Source: Bradyrhizobium erythrophlei
GTDB lineage: Bacteria > Pseudomonadota > Alphaproteobacteria > Rhizobiales > Xanthobacteraceae
Length of the DNA stretch: 64,000 bases
Assembly (NCBI GenBank): GCA_900129675.1
Contig: FSRD01000001.1
Span: forward strand, 1,849,501 to 1,913,500
Direction of reading: 5' to 3'
Below the pieces are notes generated by a model. It made no database searches and had not been told where the DNA came from. It saw nothing but the letters and a program-made list of their open reading frames with translations. Within the stretch, counting starts at the first letter, position 1, and each line of letters starts with the position of its first letter. Made by a program: the position numbers and the translations under genes. This document shows positions 20,055-31,199 of this stretch, one piece after another.

Positions 20055-21106
20055 GATCTGCCGGTTGCCGGCTTTTGCGGCAATCCTTCGTAAGCGGCAA
20101 CGATCCGCGCCACCAGTTCATGGCGGATCACGTCCTCGGCGGTGAATTTCACCTGCGCGATGCCCTCGACGCCGTCGAGCAGTTTTGCGGCTTCCGCCAA
20201 CCCGGAGGTCTGGCCGTGCGGCAGGTCGACCTGGGAGGGATCGCCGGTGATAATCATGCGGCTGTTCTCGCCGAGCCGGGTCAGGAACATCTTCATCTGC
20301 ATCGAGGTGGTGTTCTGCGCCTCGTCCAGGATGATGACGGCATTGGTCAGCGTGCGGCCGCGCATGAAAGCCAGCGGTGCGATCTCGATCTCGCCGGTCT
20401 GCAGCGCCCGCTCCACGATCCGCGAATCCATCAGGTCGTACAGCGCGTCGTAGATCGGGCGCAGATAGGGATCGACCTTCTCGCGCAAGTCGCCGGGCAG
20501 AAAGCCGAGCCGTTCGCCGGCTTCGACCGCCGGCCGCGACAGGATGATGCGATCGACTTCCTTGCGCTCGAACAATTGCGCGGCGTGCGCCACCGCGAGC
20601 CAGGTCTTGCCGGTGCCGGCGGGACCGACACCGAATACCAGCTCATGGCGCTTCAGCGCGCGGATGTAGGAATCCTGGGCGGCGGTGCGCGCCCGCACCG
20701 GGCGCTTGCGCAGATTGATGGTCTCGAACGAGGTTTTGGCGGTCTTGGCGTCGAATTCGAACAGCGACCCCTGTGCGATCACGGCGCGGATTGCGCCTTC
20801 GACATCGCCCTGCGCCAGTTCGTGGCCCTGGGTGGCCTGGGCATAGAGCGCTTCCAGCACGCGCCGTGCGGCGTCGCAGCCGTCGCGCGATCCGGCGATC
20901 GAGATGTGGTTGCCGCGCGAATCGACGACGACGCCGAGCCGCCGCTCGATCAGCGCCAGATTCTGTCCGTAAGGCCCGACCAGCGCGGACGCGGCACGGT
21001 TGTCGTCGAAGTCGATGACGACCTGTGTTTCCGGTGGAATTTGCATGTCGCGGTCAAATTTGCGGCTGGGAGCGAGTGAAGGTGAATCCGATGCGCTTTT
21101 GGGCAA
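20051..21106 (-). CDS. PhoH-family ATPase
   Basis: A cytoplasmic nucleotide-binding protein of 351 residues, often found next to ybeY and thought to act in RNA metabolism. The N-terminal ~120 residues contain a KH-like part; the ATPase part has Walker A GPAGTGKT, Walker B VIILDEAQN, a GDPSQVDLP sensor segment and SRPAVEAGERLGFLPGDL. An ATG at 21046 (MQIPPETQVVIDFDDN) is a possible shorter start. It begins 4 nt after the miaB stop, so it is surely in the same operon. Confidence 0.93.
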   Translation of the reverse strand: MPKSASDSPSLAPSRKFDRDMQIPPETQVVIDFDDNRAASALVGPYGQNLALIERRLGVVVDSRGNHISIAGSRDGCDAARRVLEALYAQATQGHELAQGDVEGAIRAVIAQGSLFEFDAKTAKTSFETINLRKRPVRARTAAQDSYIRALKRHELVFGVGPAGTGKTWLAVAHAAQLFERKEVDRIILSRPAVEAGERLGFLPGDLREKVDPYLRPIYDALYDLMDSRIVERALQTGEIEIAPLAFMRGRTLTNAVIILDEAQNTTSMQMKMFLTRLGENSRMIITGDPSQVDLPHGQTSGLAEAAKLLDGVEGIAQVKFTAEDVIRHELVARIVAAYEGLPQKPATGRS

Positions 21107-21110
21107 GGGT

Positions 21111-22511
<1,401 letters not shown>

Positions 22512-22610
22512 GGAACCTGAATGCGGGGCTGGAATGGCGCCATTGGGGCGCCAAGGTCAACTAAGGGGTCAAGTATAGCCTAAAGGGCGGAAAATCCAGC
22601 CACATAGCAC

Positions 22611-22689
22611 GTCATTCCGGGACGGTGCGCCAGCACCGAACCCGGAATCTCGAGATTCCGGGTTCGTGCTTCGAATGCCCCGGAATGAC
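22611..22689. repeat. Palindromic extragenic repeat (GTCATTCCGGG type)
   Basis: GTCATTCCGG at the left and CCGGAATGAC at the right bracket a perfect inner palindrome (22639-22664, centre CTCGAG). It lies between the miaB promoter side and the HAD gene. Such elements are frequent in Bradyrhizobium-type genomes by memory; it could also terminate the HAD-fur transcript. Confidence 0.8.
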
Positions 22690-22703
22690 TAATTCTAATT
22701 TTC

Positions 22704-23378
22704 TCAGATTTGCTCAATCAGCCCCGGCAATTGCCGCATATCGTCAAACGTCACCGCGGCGCCAGCGGCGCGAAGCGTGTCGGCGGTGTCCGGACGGCAG
22801 TGGCTGCCACCGTGATAGCCGAGCACGGCCATCCCGGCCGCCAGCGCGGCGGTGACGCCGGCCACACTGTCCTCGATCACGAGGCAGCGCGCGGGCGATG
22901 CCTGCATCCGTTCGGCGGCGAACAGAAACAGATCCGGCGCCGGCTTGCCGTGGCGCACCTGCACGGCGGAGAAAATGTGCGGCGCGAACCGGTCGTACAA
23001 TCCGACCCGATTGAGACTGGCGCTGATTTTCTCCGGCGGGCCGCTCGACGCGACGCATTTGGGCAGCGCGATCGCGGCCAGCGCCGCGCCGATATGGGGG
23101 GTGGCTTCCAGCGATTCCGCGAATAACCGGAAAATTTCGCCATAGACCTGGGTATGGAAATCGTCCGGCAGGCTGCGGCCGAGTTCCGCTTCGACCTCGC
23201 GCGTGGCCTGCCGCGTCGAGCGGCCGAGGAAACGATCGCACACCTGTTCCGGCGTGATCGGGTAGCCGTGACGTGTCAGGGTTTCCGCATGCGCGCGGCA
23301 GGAAATGACTTCGCTGTCGACCAGCACGCCATCGCAATCGAAGATGATGAGGTCGAAACTGGCGTTCAAGCTCTGCAC
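22704..23378 (-). CDS. HAD-superfamily phosphatase, beta-phosphoglucomutase/YieH-like
   Basis: A 224-residue HAD hydrolase. Motif I is FDCDGVLVDSE (nucleophile Asp and acid/base Asp), motif II is the ASSG region, motif III the Lys of GKPAPDLFLFAAERM, and motif IV VIEDSVAGVTAALAAGM. The helical cap is of the C1 type. It probably dephosphorylates a small sugar phosphate; the exact substrate is unknown. It lies 4 nt after the fur stop in the same direction. Confidence 0.85.
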   Translation of the reverse strand: MQSLNASFDLIIFDCDGVLVDSEVISCRAHAETLTRHGYPITPEQVCDRFLGRSTRQATREVEAELGRSLPDDFHTQVYGEIFRLFAESLEATPHIGAALAAIALPKCVASSGPPEKISASLNRVGLYDRFAPHIFSAVQVRHGKPAPDLFLFAAERMQASPARCLVIEDSVAGVTAALAAGMAVLGYHGGSHCRPDTADTLRAAGAAVTFDDMRQLPGLIEQI

Positions 23379-23382
23379 GCCG

Positions 23383-23856
23383 TCAGGATTTGTCGTCGTC
23401 CAGCGGCACGCAATACAATTCCAGCCGGTGGTCGACCAGCTTGTAGCCGAGCTTGCGGGCGATCTCGGCCTGCAGTTTCTCGATCTCTTCTGAGGTGAAT
23501 TCGATCACCTTGCCGTCGCGCAGATTGATCAGATGGTCGTGGTGGCTCTCGGGCATCTGTTCGTAGCGCGCGCGGCCTTCGCGAAAATCGTGCCGCTCGA
23601 TGATCCCGGCGTCCTCGAACAGCTTGACGGTCCGGTACACGGTCGAAATCGAGATCTTGTCGTCGACCGCGACGCAGCGCCGGTAGAGCTCCTCGACGTC
23701 GGGGTGATCGACCGAATCCGCGAGCACGCGCGCGATGACGCGGCGCTGCTCGGTCATGCGCATGCCGGTGGCGGCGCAGCGCGCCTCGATACCGGTATTC
23801 TTGAGCGCGGACGAAGATTTCAGTGCGGTCATGTATTTAGCCTTGGAGGCAGCCAT
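23383..23856 (-). CDS. fur: Fur-family metal-responsive repressor
   Basis: A 157-residue winged-helix regulator. The DNA-binding part has MRMTEQRRVIARVLADS, HPDVEELYRR and ISISTVYRTVKLFEDAGII; metal-site residues are in the HDFREGRARYE and ESHHDHLINLRDGKVIEF segments, and the dimer domain ends in GYKLVDHRLELYCVPL. The pattern fits Fur/Mur of rhizobia (in these bacteria the Fur homologue often answers to manganese) rather than Irr, which carries a heme motif not seen here. The zinc Cys pairs of E. coli Fur are absent. Downstream of rimI. Confidence 0.87.
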   Translation of the reverse strand: MAASKAKYMTALKSSSALKNTGIEARCAATGMRMTEQRRVIARVLADSVDHPDVEELYRRCVAVDDKISISTVYRTVKLFEDAGIIERHDFREGRARYEQMPESHHDHLINLRDGKVIEFTSEEIEKLQAEIARKLGYKLVDHRLELYCVPLDDDKS

Positions 23857-23894
23857 TGAGGGCGATGCAGGGCAGTTCTGCCACCGGGCGCATA

Positions 23895-24395
23895 TTACGA
23901 CAAGTCGCGCCGCATCAGAAGCGCATTCAATTGCTCCCCGCCGGGCTGCTGGTAATAGCGCTCGCGGCGGCCAACGACGCCAAATCCGGCCCGTTCATAC
24001 AGCCGTCGCGCCGGCCGGTTATTTTCCTCGACCTCCAGAAATATCTTGCGCACACCGCGGCCGGCGAGATGGCCGAGATGCGTCAGCAACAGATGGCGCG
24101 ACAGGCCACGGCCGCGCTGGCCCGGATCGATCGCGATCGACAATATTTCGGCCTCATCGGCGGCCAGCCGCGATACCGCAAAGCCGATCACCTTGCGTCC
24201 GAGCCGGAGGCGATGCACCAGCGTATTGCGCTCGGTCAGCATTGCCTCGAATTCGCCCTCGCCCCAGCCGCGGTGAAATGATGCGCCGTGCAACTGCGCC
24301 AGGCGCGCCGCATCGCGCAGGCTTGCGGGCTCGACTGCCGCGCTGCCGCCGCCCCACCAATCGGCAAGCCGGGAATCTGCAAACCATGCCATCAT
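23895..24395 (-). CDS. rimI: Ribosomal-protein-alanine N-acetyltransferase RimI
   Basis: A GNAT enzyme of about 166 residues; the name rests on position next to tsaB and on length. The acetyl-CoA loop reads DPGQRGRGLSRHLL, preceded by AEILSIAI and followed by IFLEVEENNRPARRLYERAGF, all RimI-like. The ATG at 24395 overlaps the tsaB stop (ATGATGG), so the two are coupled; an ATG 3 nt later is equivalent. Confidence 0.88.
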   Translation of the reverse strand: MMAWFADSRLADWWGGGSAAVEPASLRDAARLAQLHGASFHRGWGEGEFEAMLTERNTLVHRLRLGRKVIGFAVSRLAADEAEILSIAIDPGQRGRGLSRHLLLTHLGHLAGRGVRKIFLEVEENNRPARRLYERAGFGVVGRRERYYQQPGGEQLNALLMRRDLS

Positions 24396-25090
24396 GGTGC
24401 AACGAACTGCGAGGGATTGGCCAGCGGGTCCTTCGGCGGCTTGGCGTCGGGGGCGCGCAGATAAAACGGCCGCGCCGGCGCCATATCCGGGCTGGCCGCG
24501 GCGCCCAGCCACGCCACCCAGCCGATATCGGGCGCGGCCTGCGGATCGATCCGCAGCGGCGGCGGCGCATCCGCCGGCCAGCGGTCGGCCAGGATTTTGG
24601 CGGCGTTGCCGACCAGATGCGGCGCGCCGAATTTCGCTGCCGCCAGCGCCTCGGCAATCGGCGCCACAAGCGGCCGGATCAGCGAACTGCCGTCGCCGCT
24701 GACGACCTGGAAATAGACGTGATCATGCCGCGCATCGATCGCGGAGATGATCGGATGCTCGCCGTTGTCGGCCACGACCGGCGCGGCGTAGGCGGCCAGC
24801 GTGGTCAGCCCCACCACCGGCTTGCCGGCGGCGAGCGCGATGCCGCGTGCCGCCGAGAGGCCGACGCGCAATCCGGTAAAGCTGCCGGGCCCGGTGGTGA
24901 CGGCGATGCGATCGAGCGCCGCGAAGCCGACGCCGGAGGCCTTCATCACCCGCGCGATCAGCGGCATCAGGGCTTCAGCATGGCCGCGCTTCATCGGCTG
25001 CGATTCCTGCGCGACGATCTTGCTCGCATCGGTGTCGAGCACCGCCGCGGCGCAGGCGTCCAGCGCCGTATCGATAGCCAGGATCAGCAT
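24392..25090 (-). CDS. tsaB: tRNA threonylcarbamoyladenosine biosynthesis protein TsaB
   Basis: A partner of TsaD in making t6A37 on ANN-decoding tRNAs. The 232 residues begin with LILAIDTALDACAAAVL, followed by the tell-tale VTTGPGSFTGLRVGLSAARGIALA and an ISAIDARHDHVYFQ segment. It has the ASKHA fold but lacks the metal-binding His motifs of TsaD, as expected. It is followed by rimI and fur in the same direction. Confidence 0.94.
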   Translation of the reverse strand: MLILAIDTALDACAAAVLDTDASKIVAQESQPMKRGHAEALMPLIARVMKASGVGFAALDRIAVTTGPGSFTGLRVGLSAARGIALAAGKPVVGLTTLAAYAAPVVADNGEHPIISAIDARHDHVYFQVVSGDGSSLIRPLVAPIAEALAAAKFGAPHLVGNAAKILADRWPADAPPPLRIDPQAAPDIGWVAWLGAAASPDMAPARPFYLRAPDAKPPKDPLANPSQFVAP

Positions 25091-25137
25091 GGGACGATGA
25101 TATCATTGTCCACGGTGAAATACCCGTGTGTTCCCGT

Positions 25138-25348
25138 CGTCATGGCCGGGCTTGACCCGGCCATCCACGCCTTTGTTGCAGCCGAAAAAGGGAATGTCCG
25201 GGACGTCTCGCTTCGTAGGGTCGGCAAAGCCACCGGGTCGCGCCAATGCGCGCCCGATGACAGGCTCCGCGTGCCCACCGTTTGCCACAACGATTTCGTC
25301 GATAGATGGTGGGCACGGCGCGAAGCGCGCCTTTGCCCACCCTACAAA
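25138..25348. repeat. Mosaic of two extragenic repeat families
   Basis: The left half starts with CGTCATGGCCGGGCTTGACC, a half copy of the 13909 family. The right half carries GTAGGGTCGGCAAAG and, at the end, GGTGGGCACGGCG and CTTTGCCCACCCTAC, the family found complete at 33402-33481. The two are interleaved with a CCCGATGACAGGCTCCGC piece that belongs to the family at 35231 and 45875. Together they fill the gap between nfuA and tsaB. Confidence 0.75.
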
Positions 25349-25359
25349 TGGCCGACGGT

Positions 25360-25929
25360 TTACATCGGCCGGACTTCGACCACGTCGGGCACGAAATGCC
25401 TGAGCAAATTCTGGATGCCGTGCTGCAGCGTCGCCGTCGATGACGGGCAGCCCGAGCACGAACCCTTCATGTTGAGATAGACGACCCCGTCCTTGAAGCC
25501 GCGGAAGGTGATGTCGCCGCCGTCATTGGCGACCGCAGGACGCACCCGCGTCTCGATCAGGTCCTTGATGGTCGCGACCGTGTCGGCGTCGGCCTCGCTG
25601 AAGAACTCGTCTTGCTCGTCGAGCGCCTCGTCATTGCCGGCACTGCCGTCGGCGAGCAACGGCGCACCGGACATATAGTGTTCCATGATGGCGCCGAGGA
25701 TCGCGGGCTTGAGATGCTGCCAGTCGCCGTCCGCCTTGGTCACGGTGACGAAATCGGTGCCGTAAAACACCCCGGTGACGCCGGGTACGTCGAACAGTCG
25801 TTCGGCCAGCGGCGAACGCGCCGCGGCTTCGCGGCTGGCGAACTCCATCGTGCCGGTGTCGAGCACAATGCGGCCCGGAATGAATTTGAGGGTGGCGGGA
25901 TTGGGGGTGGCTTCGGTCTGAATAAACAT
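25360..25929 (-). CDS. Fe-S cluster carrier NfuA-like protein
   Basis: Carries assembled Fe-S clusters to target proteins. The 189 residues have an Nfu N-terminal domain (FIQTEATPNPATLKFIPGR, about 1-90) and a NifU C-terminal domain (about 110-185) with the cluster-ligand CSGCPSS and the IRPAVA-DGGDI stretch that precedes it. This two-domain form is typical of alphaproteobacteria and mitochondria (NFU1-like). Confidence 0.93.
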   Translation of the reverse strand: MFIQTEATPNPATLKFIPGRIVLDTGTMEFASREAAARSPLAERLFDVPGVTGVFYGTDFVTVTKADGDWQHLKPAILGAIMEHYMSGAPLLADGSAGNDEALDEQDEFFSEADADTVATIKDLIETRVRPAVANDGGDITFRGFKDGVVYLNMKGSCSGCPSSTATLQHGIQNLLRHFVPDVVEVRPM

Positions 25930-26029
25930 CTGCTATCTCCGGCGTCGCCGGTTCAAGGCCGGCGCGTGAGGTTCCCTTAACAGATGGCGACGGGGAACGC
26001 ACGGATCAAGGGCGCAGACCAGCGGTTCC

Positions 26030-26064
26030 AAAGCTGCATTAAAGCCTGCATTAAACGCCGCATT
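26030..26064. repeat. Three short tandem units (AAAG..GCATT)
   Basis: AAAGCTGCATT, AAAGCCTGCATT and AAACGCCGCATT follow each other in the gap between nfuA and the universal-stress gene. Too short to classify. Confidence 0.6.
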
Positions 26065-26079
26065 CGATCACCTGGTTGC

Positions 26080-26574
26080 TTACGAAAGCCCATCGATATC
26101 GGCGTCGCTGAGGTCGCCCGGCACGATCACGACCGGGATCGGGAACGAGCCGGCGGCCTGGGCCATGATGGTGATCAGCGGACCGGGGCCTTCGGGGCCG
26201 GGATTGGCCGCCAGCACCAGCATCGCGATATCGACGTCCTTGTCGATGACGTCGAGGATCTGTTCGGTAGGTTCGCCCTCGCGGATCGCCCGCTCCGGCG
26301 TGATCGCGGCAATGCCGTTGGCGCGGCCGGAGGCGCGATCGAGCGCCTCATTGGCGGCGTCTTCCGCCTCGGCGCGCATGATGTCGGCGACACCAAGCCA
26401 TTGCTGGTTCTGGTCCTCGATTTCAATGATGCGCAGCATCACCACGCCGCCGCCGACCCGAACCGCCCAGCGGCTGGCGTAGTAGACCGCACGGTCCCAT
26501 TCCGCGGTGTCGTCAACGATGACCAGACATTTTGGCTTGTGACCCGTCTGGTAGCTTCGTCGCTGGGTGGTCAT
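26080..26574 (-). CDS. Universal stress protein (UspA) family protein
   Basis: A 164-residue single Usp domain: KCLVIVDDTAEWDRAVYYASRWA at the start, then GGGVVMLRIIE, and the C-terminal part DVDIAMLVLAANPGPEGPGPLI and FPIPVVIVPG. The standard ATP-binding G-2x-G-9x-G(S/T) motif is only partly kept (ANPGPEGPGPLI), so ATP binding is uncertain. The ATG at 26574 (MTTQRRSYQTG) was chosen; the open frame upstream reads a low-complexity Arg-rich stretch that does not look coding. Confidence 0.82.
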   Translation of the reverse strand: MTTQRRSYQTGHKPKCLVIVDDTAEWDRAVYYASRWAVRVGGGVVMLRIIEIEDQNQQWLGVADIMRAEAEDAANEALDRASGRANGIAAITPERAIREGEPTEQILDVIDKDVDIAMLVLAANPGPEGPGPLITIMAQAAGSFPIPVVIVPGDLSDADIDGLS

Positions 26575-26656
26575 GCATGTCCCGGTGCTGCGCCAAGCCG
26601 CATGCTGCCACGGCGCGGCCGCCTTCGACAAGCGGCGTCGCATGCCGCGCGGCGCT

Positions 26657-27106
26657 CTAGTTTGGCCGATCCCAAGGGATCGGCACGGGCGCCTTGGCGA
26701 GCGCAAGACTCGCTTCGTCGCCACGGCGAACCGAAATTATGTGCCGATAATCGAACGGCATCTCGGTTCCGACCCAAAACTTGTTGTTCTCAGAAATCGA
26801 GTCGGGCTCATTGTCGAGCATGCCGATATAGCCGCTCGGAGTTCGCTCGCGAATGATCACCCACATTCGCTCCACGGCAGGGTACTCCTCCCCCTCCACC
26901 GCGATCTCAAAGATCAGTTTGGCAAAATCGCCGGGTTGAAGGATATCTCGCAACGCCAGGTTCGGAATAAGAAACGTCTCCGGGGCTTCTCGGCTTCCTT
27001 GCTCGCCGTCATGAAGGCACCAACCGTCTTTTTCAAGATCAGGAGCTCTCATAAGCACGCGTCCTTCGGTTGCGTCTTTGCCCAACCAACGCATCAAGCG
27101 GCGCAA
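26657..27106 (-). CDS. Hypothetical protein, weakly DUF2314/immunity-like
   Basis: 149 residues, or 131 if the ATG at 27052 (MRAPDLEKDG, with AAGGA 9 nt before it) is used. The middle is the recognisable part: PGDFAKLIFEI, ERMWVIIRERTPSGYIGMLDNEPDSI, then MPFDYRHIISVRR. The layout W-V-x(n)-G-Y-I-G-x-L-D-N-x-P recalls DUF2314-like and some immunity proteins, but I cannot assign it. No signal peptide or membrane segment. It stands alone between the Usp gene and trpS, on the same strand. Confidence 0.6.
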   Translation of the reverse strand: MRRLMRWLGKDATEGRVLMRAPDLEKDGWCLHDGEQGSREAPETFLIPNLALRDILQPGDFAKLIFEIAVEGEEYPAVERMWVIIRERTPSGYIGMLDNEPDSISENNKFWVGTEMPFDYRHIISVRRGDEASLALAKAPVPIPWDRPN

Positions 27107-27154
27107 TCCCGAGATCAGGCTTGCGGCACGGCCGGCAAACGTTGCGACGCAAAC

Positions 27155-28207
<1,053 letters not shown>

Positions 28208-28275
28208 TGTCAGCTTCCCGCCGATATCCCTTGGATTAGCGCCGTCGTTTGCCACGCGAGGGCTAGCCGCGCAAG

Positions 28276-29820
28276 TCACGCAGCGCGGTTTTGCCGGATC
28301 GCGCCGACCGCCTCGCGCCAGCCGGTGACGCCGAAAAGCCCTAGAAGCAGGCCGTAAAGCGCAATCCCGCCGGCGATCAGGACCAGCAGGATCGCAGTCT
28401 GCACGAGGCCATGCGCGTGGGTGCCCGGGGGGAGCGCAAGGGCCGTCATCAGCCAGAGCAAGCCTCCCATCGCCAGCGCCGCGGCCACAATACGCGGCAG
28501 CCGCCGGCGCGCCGCGGCATCGATCGAGAATCCAAATGTCTCCGCCCCCCTGCGGACCAGCGTGAACGCGTTGCTCCATGCGCCGAGCGCGATGGCGGTG
28601 GCGATGCCGGGCGCGCCGAACCAATGGCCGAGCAGGAAGCCTGAGGCGATCGCGAGCACGATGGCTTTCAGCGTCGCAATCAGCGGCGTCATCGTGTCTT
28701 CGCGCGCGAAGAATGCCGGCGACAGCGCCTTGACCAGCACATGGGCGGGCAGGCCGAGTGTCAGCCACATCAGCGCCTGCGCGGTCGCCGCCGTATCGCT
28801 TGATGTGAAGGCGCCGTGCTCGAACAGCATCCGCACGATCGGTGTGCTCAGCGCGATCAGGCCGAGCGTTGCCGGCAACGCCAGCCCGACGGCGAGTTCG
28901 AGACCGCGCGATTCCGCATGCGCGGTTGCGGCCGGATCGTCGCCGCGCAACGCGCGCGTCATCTCGGGAATGAGCACGGTGCCCATGGCGACGCCGACGA
29001 TGCCGAGCGGCAGCTCGATCAGGCGGTTGGCGAAATAGAGCCACGATACCGCCGATGGCGATGACGAGGCGATGATCGCGCCTGCGACAACAAGCCATTG
29101 CGGCGCGCTGCTGGCGATCATCCCGGGGATCGCCCGGCCGAGAAAGCCGCGCATCTCGCCGTCGAACGAAATCCGCAAGGGCCTGGCGATGCCGCCGCCG
29201 CGCAACACCAGTATGGATAATTGCAGCAAGCCGGCGATGCCGATGGTGGCGGCCAGGATCAGCGCGGCTTCGACGGCGTCCTGCCGCCATCCGAGCAGCA
29301 CGGCCATCACAGCGATCAACGCGATGTTGAACAGCAGCGGCGAGAACGCCGTCAGCGCAAAGCGGCCCTGCGCGTTCAGCAACGCCATCATCACCGTGAC
29401 CGGACCGGCGAAGGCGAGATAGGGCAGCATCAGGCGGGCGTCGTTGACCGCAAGCTGCAGGGTTTCGTGCCCGGCAAAGCCCGGCGCCAGCGCGGTGATG
29501 ACCAGCGGCATCAACAGGCCGATCAGCACGGACGCGGCGATCAATGCCGCGCTGACGGTGCCGAGCACGCGGCCGGCGAAGGCCGCCGCGGCGACCGCGC
29601 CACCGGCGTCGCGCACCCGCAGCCATGCCGGCACCAGCGCCGCGTTCAGCGCGCCTTCAGTCAGCAGCCTTCGCACCACATTGACCAGTTGAAACGCGAC
29701 CAGAAATGCGTCCGCGACGGGACCGGCGCCGAGCAGTGCCGCGATGATGGAATCGCGCACGAATCCGAGCAGCCGCGAGGCCAGCGTTCCCGAGGATACC
29801 GTGAGAAAGGATCGGATCAT
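28276..29820 (-). CDS. murJ: Lipid II flippase MurJ
   Basis: Exports peptidoglycan lipid II across the inner membrane. The 514 residues are hydrophobic with about 14 predicted membrane segments. Family marks are [50 protein letters not shown] at the N-terminus and [23 protein letters not shown] in the middle. trpS follows 68 bp downstream on the same strand. Confidence 0.95.
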   Translation of the reverse strand: MIRSFLTVSSGTLASRLLGFVRDSIIAALLGAGPVADAFLVAFQLVNVVRRLLTEGALNAALVPAWLRVRDAGGAVAAAAFAGRVLGTVSAALIAASVLIGLLMPLVITALAPGFAGHETLQLAVNDARLMLPYLAFAGPVTVMMALLNAQGRFALTAFSPLLFNIALIAVMAVLLGWRQDAVEAALILAATIGIAGLLQLSILVLRGGGIARPLRISFDGEMRGFLGRAIPGMIASSAPQWLVVAGAIIASSSPSAVSWLYFANRLIELPLGIVGVAMGTVLIPEMTRALRGDDPAATAHAESRGLELAVGLALPATLGLIALSTPIVRMLFEHGAFTSSDTAATAQALMWLTLGLPAHVLVKALSPAFFAREDTMTPLIATLKAIVLAIASGFLLGHWFGAPGIATAIALGAWSNAFTLVRRGAETFGFSIDAAARRRLPRIVAAALAMGGLLWLMTALALPPGTHAHGLVQTAILLVLIAGGIALYGLLLGLFGVTGWREAVGAIRQNRAA

Positions 29821-29833
29821 TTGGGCTTCTATA

Positions 29834-29882
29834 GAGCATGATCCGGAAAAGTGGGCACCGGTTTTCCGTTCAGATCATGCTC
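29834..29882. repeat. Intergenic palindrome (GAGCATGATCCGGAAAA type)
   Basis: GAGCATGATCCGGAAAA and TTTTCCG..CAGATCATGCTC form a dyad around GTGGGCACCGG. It lies between the divergent murJ and adenosine-kinase genes, so it sits in their promoter region. Same design as 4572-4623. Confidence 0.75.
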
Positions 29883-29968
29883 AAACAAACAGAGCCTACG
29901 CTTGCTGGCGCTAGGCGGGTCGTGATAGGCCGCAGCCTTATCAAAATTCCCGTAAACAGGACGGATAA

Positions 29969-30970
29969 ATGGCTGACGCAAAATACGACGTTCTCGGGAT
30001 CGGCAACGCGATTTTCGACGTGCTGGTGCAGACCGACGAGGGTTTTCTCGGCCGCCACGGCATGACCAAGGGCGGCATGGCGCTGATCGACGAGGCGCGC
30101 GCCACCGCGATCTACGCCGACATGGGCCCGGCGACCGAAATGTCCGGCGGCTCGGCGGCCAACACCATCGTAGGCATCGCCAATCTCGGGGCGCGGGCGG
30201 CCTATGTCGGCAAGGTCAGGGATGACCAAATCGGCCGGCTCTACACCCACGACATCCGCGCCGCCGGCGTCGCGTTCGAAACCCCGGCTGCCGCCGGCGG
30301 CCCCGCCACCGGCTGTTCCTACATTCTGGTGACACCGGACGGCGAGCGCACCATGAACACCTATCTCGGCGCGGCGCAGGACCTGACGGCTTCAGATATC
30401 GACTCCGCCCAGATCGCGGCCGCGAGCGTGATCTATCTCGAAGGCTATCTGTGGGATCCGAAGAGCGCCAAGGAAGCCTTCGTCAAGGCCGCGACCATCG
30501 CGCATGGCGCCGGCCGCCAGGTCGCGCTGACCTTGTCGGATTCGTTCTGCGTCGATCGCTATCGCGACGAATTCCTCGACCTGATGCGCAAGGGCACGGT
30601 CGACCTCGTGTTCGCCAACGAGGCCGAACTGCATTCGCTGTACCAGACCTCGGATTTCGACACCGCGCTGAAGCAATTGCAGAGCGATACCAAGCTCGGG
30701 GTCGTCACCCGCAGCGAAAAGGGCTGCGTGGTGGCATCGAAGGACGGCGCGGTCGCGGTGCCGGCGTTCCCGATTCAAAAGCTGGTCGACACCACAGGCG
30801 CCGGCGACCTGTTCGCCGCCGGATTTTTGTTCGGCCTGGTGCGCAATGCGGGCCATGAAAATGCAGGCCGTCTCGGTGCGCTCGCAGCCGCCGAGGTGAT
30901 CCAGCACATTGGTGCAAGGCCGCAAGTGTCGCTGAAGGAATTGGCGCAGCAGAACGGGCTGCCGGTGTAG
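29969..30970 (+). CDS. PfkB-family carbohydrate/adenosine kinase
   Basis: A 333-residue ribokinase-fold enzyme. It has GIGNAIFDVLVQ at the start, SGGSAANTIVGIANLGARAAYVGKV (substrate-side PfkB motif 1) and DTTGAGDLFAAGFLFGL (PfkB motif 2 with the catalytic Asp and anion hole). Close relatives in Rhizobiales are annotated as adenosine kinase; the true substrate could be adenosine or another nucleoside or sugar. The start has AGGACGG 6 nt upstream. Confidence 0.88.
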   Translation: MADAKYDVLGIGNAIFDVLVQTDEGFLGRHGMTKGGMALIDEARATAIYADMGPATEMSGGSAANTIVGIANLGARAAYVGKVRDDQIGRLYTHDIRAAGVAFETPAAAGGPATGCSYILVTPDGERTMNTYLGAAQDLTASDIDSAQIAAASVIYLEGYLWDPKSAKEAFVKAATIAHGAGRQVALTLSDSFCVDRYRDEFLDLMRKGTVDLVFANEAELHSLYQTSDFDTALKQLQSDTKLGVVTRSEKGCVVASKDGAVAVPAFPIQKLVDTTGAGDLFAAGFLFGLVRNAGHENAGRLGALAAAEVIQHIGARPQVSLKELAQQNGLPV

Positions 30971-31002
30971 GCGGCCTGGCAAGAGGCTATGATCTTTCAA
31001 CC

Positions 31003-31131
31003 CGTCATGCCCGGGCTTGACCTGGCTTGACCCGGGCATCCACGCCTTTCTTGGGCAGCGATGAAGCAATTCGTGGATGGCCGGGACATCTAGCGCGAAG
31101 ACGCGCTTCGCGCTTCTACCCGGCCGTGACG
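31003..31131. repeat. Extragenic palindromic repeat (CGTCATGCCCGGGCTTG type)
   Basis: CGTCATGCCCGGGCTTGAC, GGGCATCCACGCCTTTCTTG and, further right, AATTCGTGGATGGCCGGGACA and CCCGGCCGTGACG make an imperfect long dyad. It follows the adenosine-kinase stop and may serve as its terminator. Related to 13909-13997. Confidence 0.7.
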
Positions 31132-31199
31132 AGCCCTATGGCGCGCTGCATCGCGAGCTTGCCCGACGGGCAAATCGCTCGGCCGCGTGATTCCATTGT

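Noticed and set aside
25935..25975. tRNA T-arm-like sequence GCCGGTTCAAGGCCGGC
   Set aside because: No acceptor, D or anticodon stems can be built around it on either strand.
28208..29626. In-frame extension of trpS far upstream
   Set aside because: The added part is a wrong-frame reading of murJ; the typical TrpS start is at 28207.
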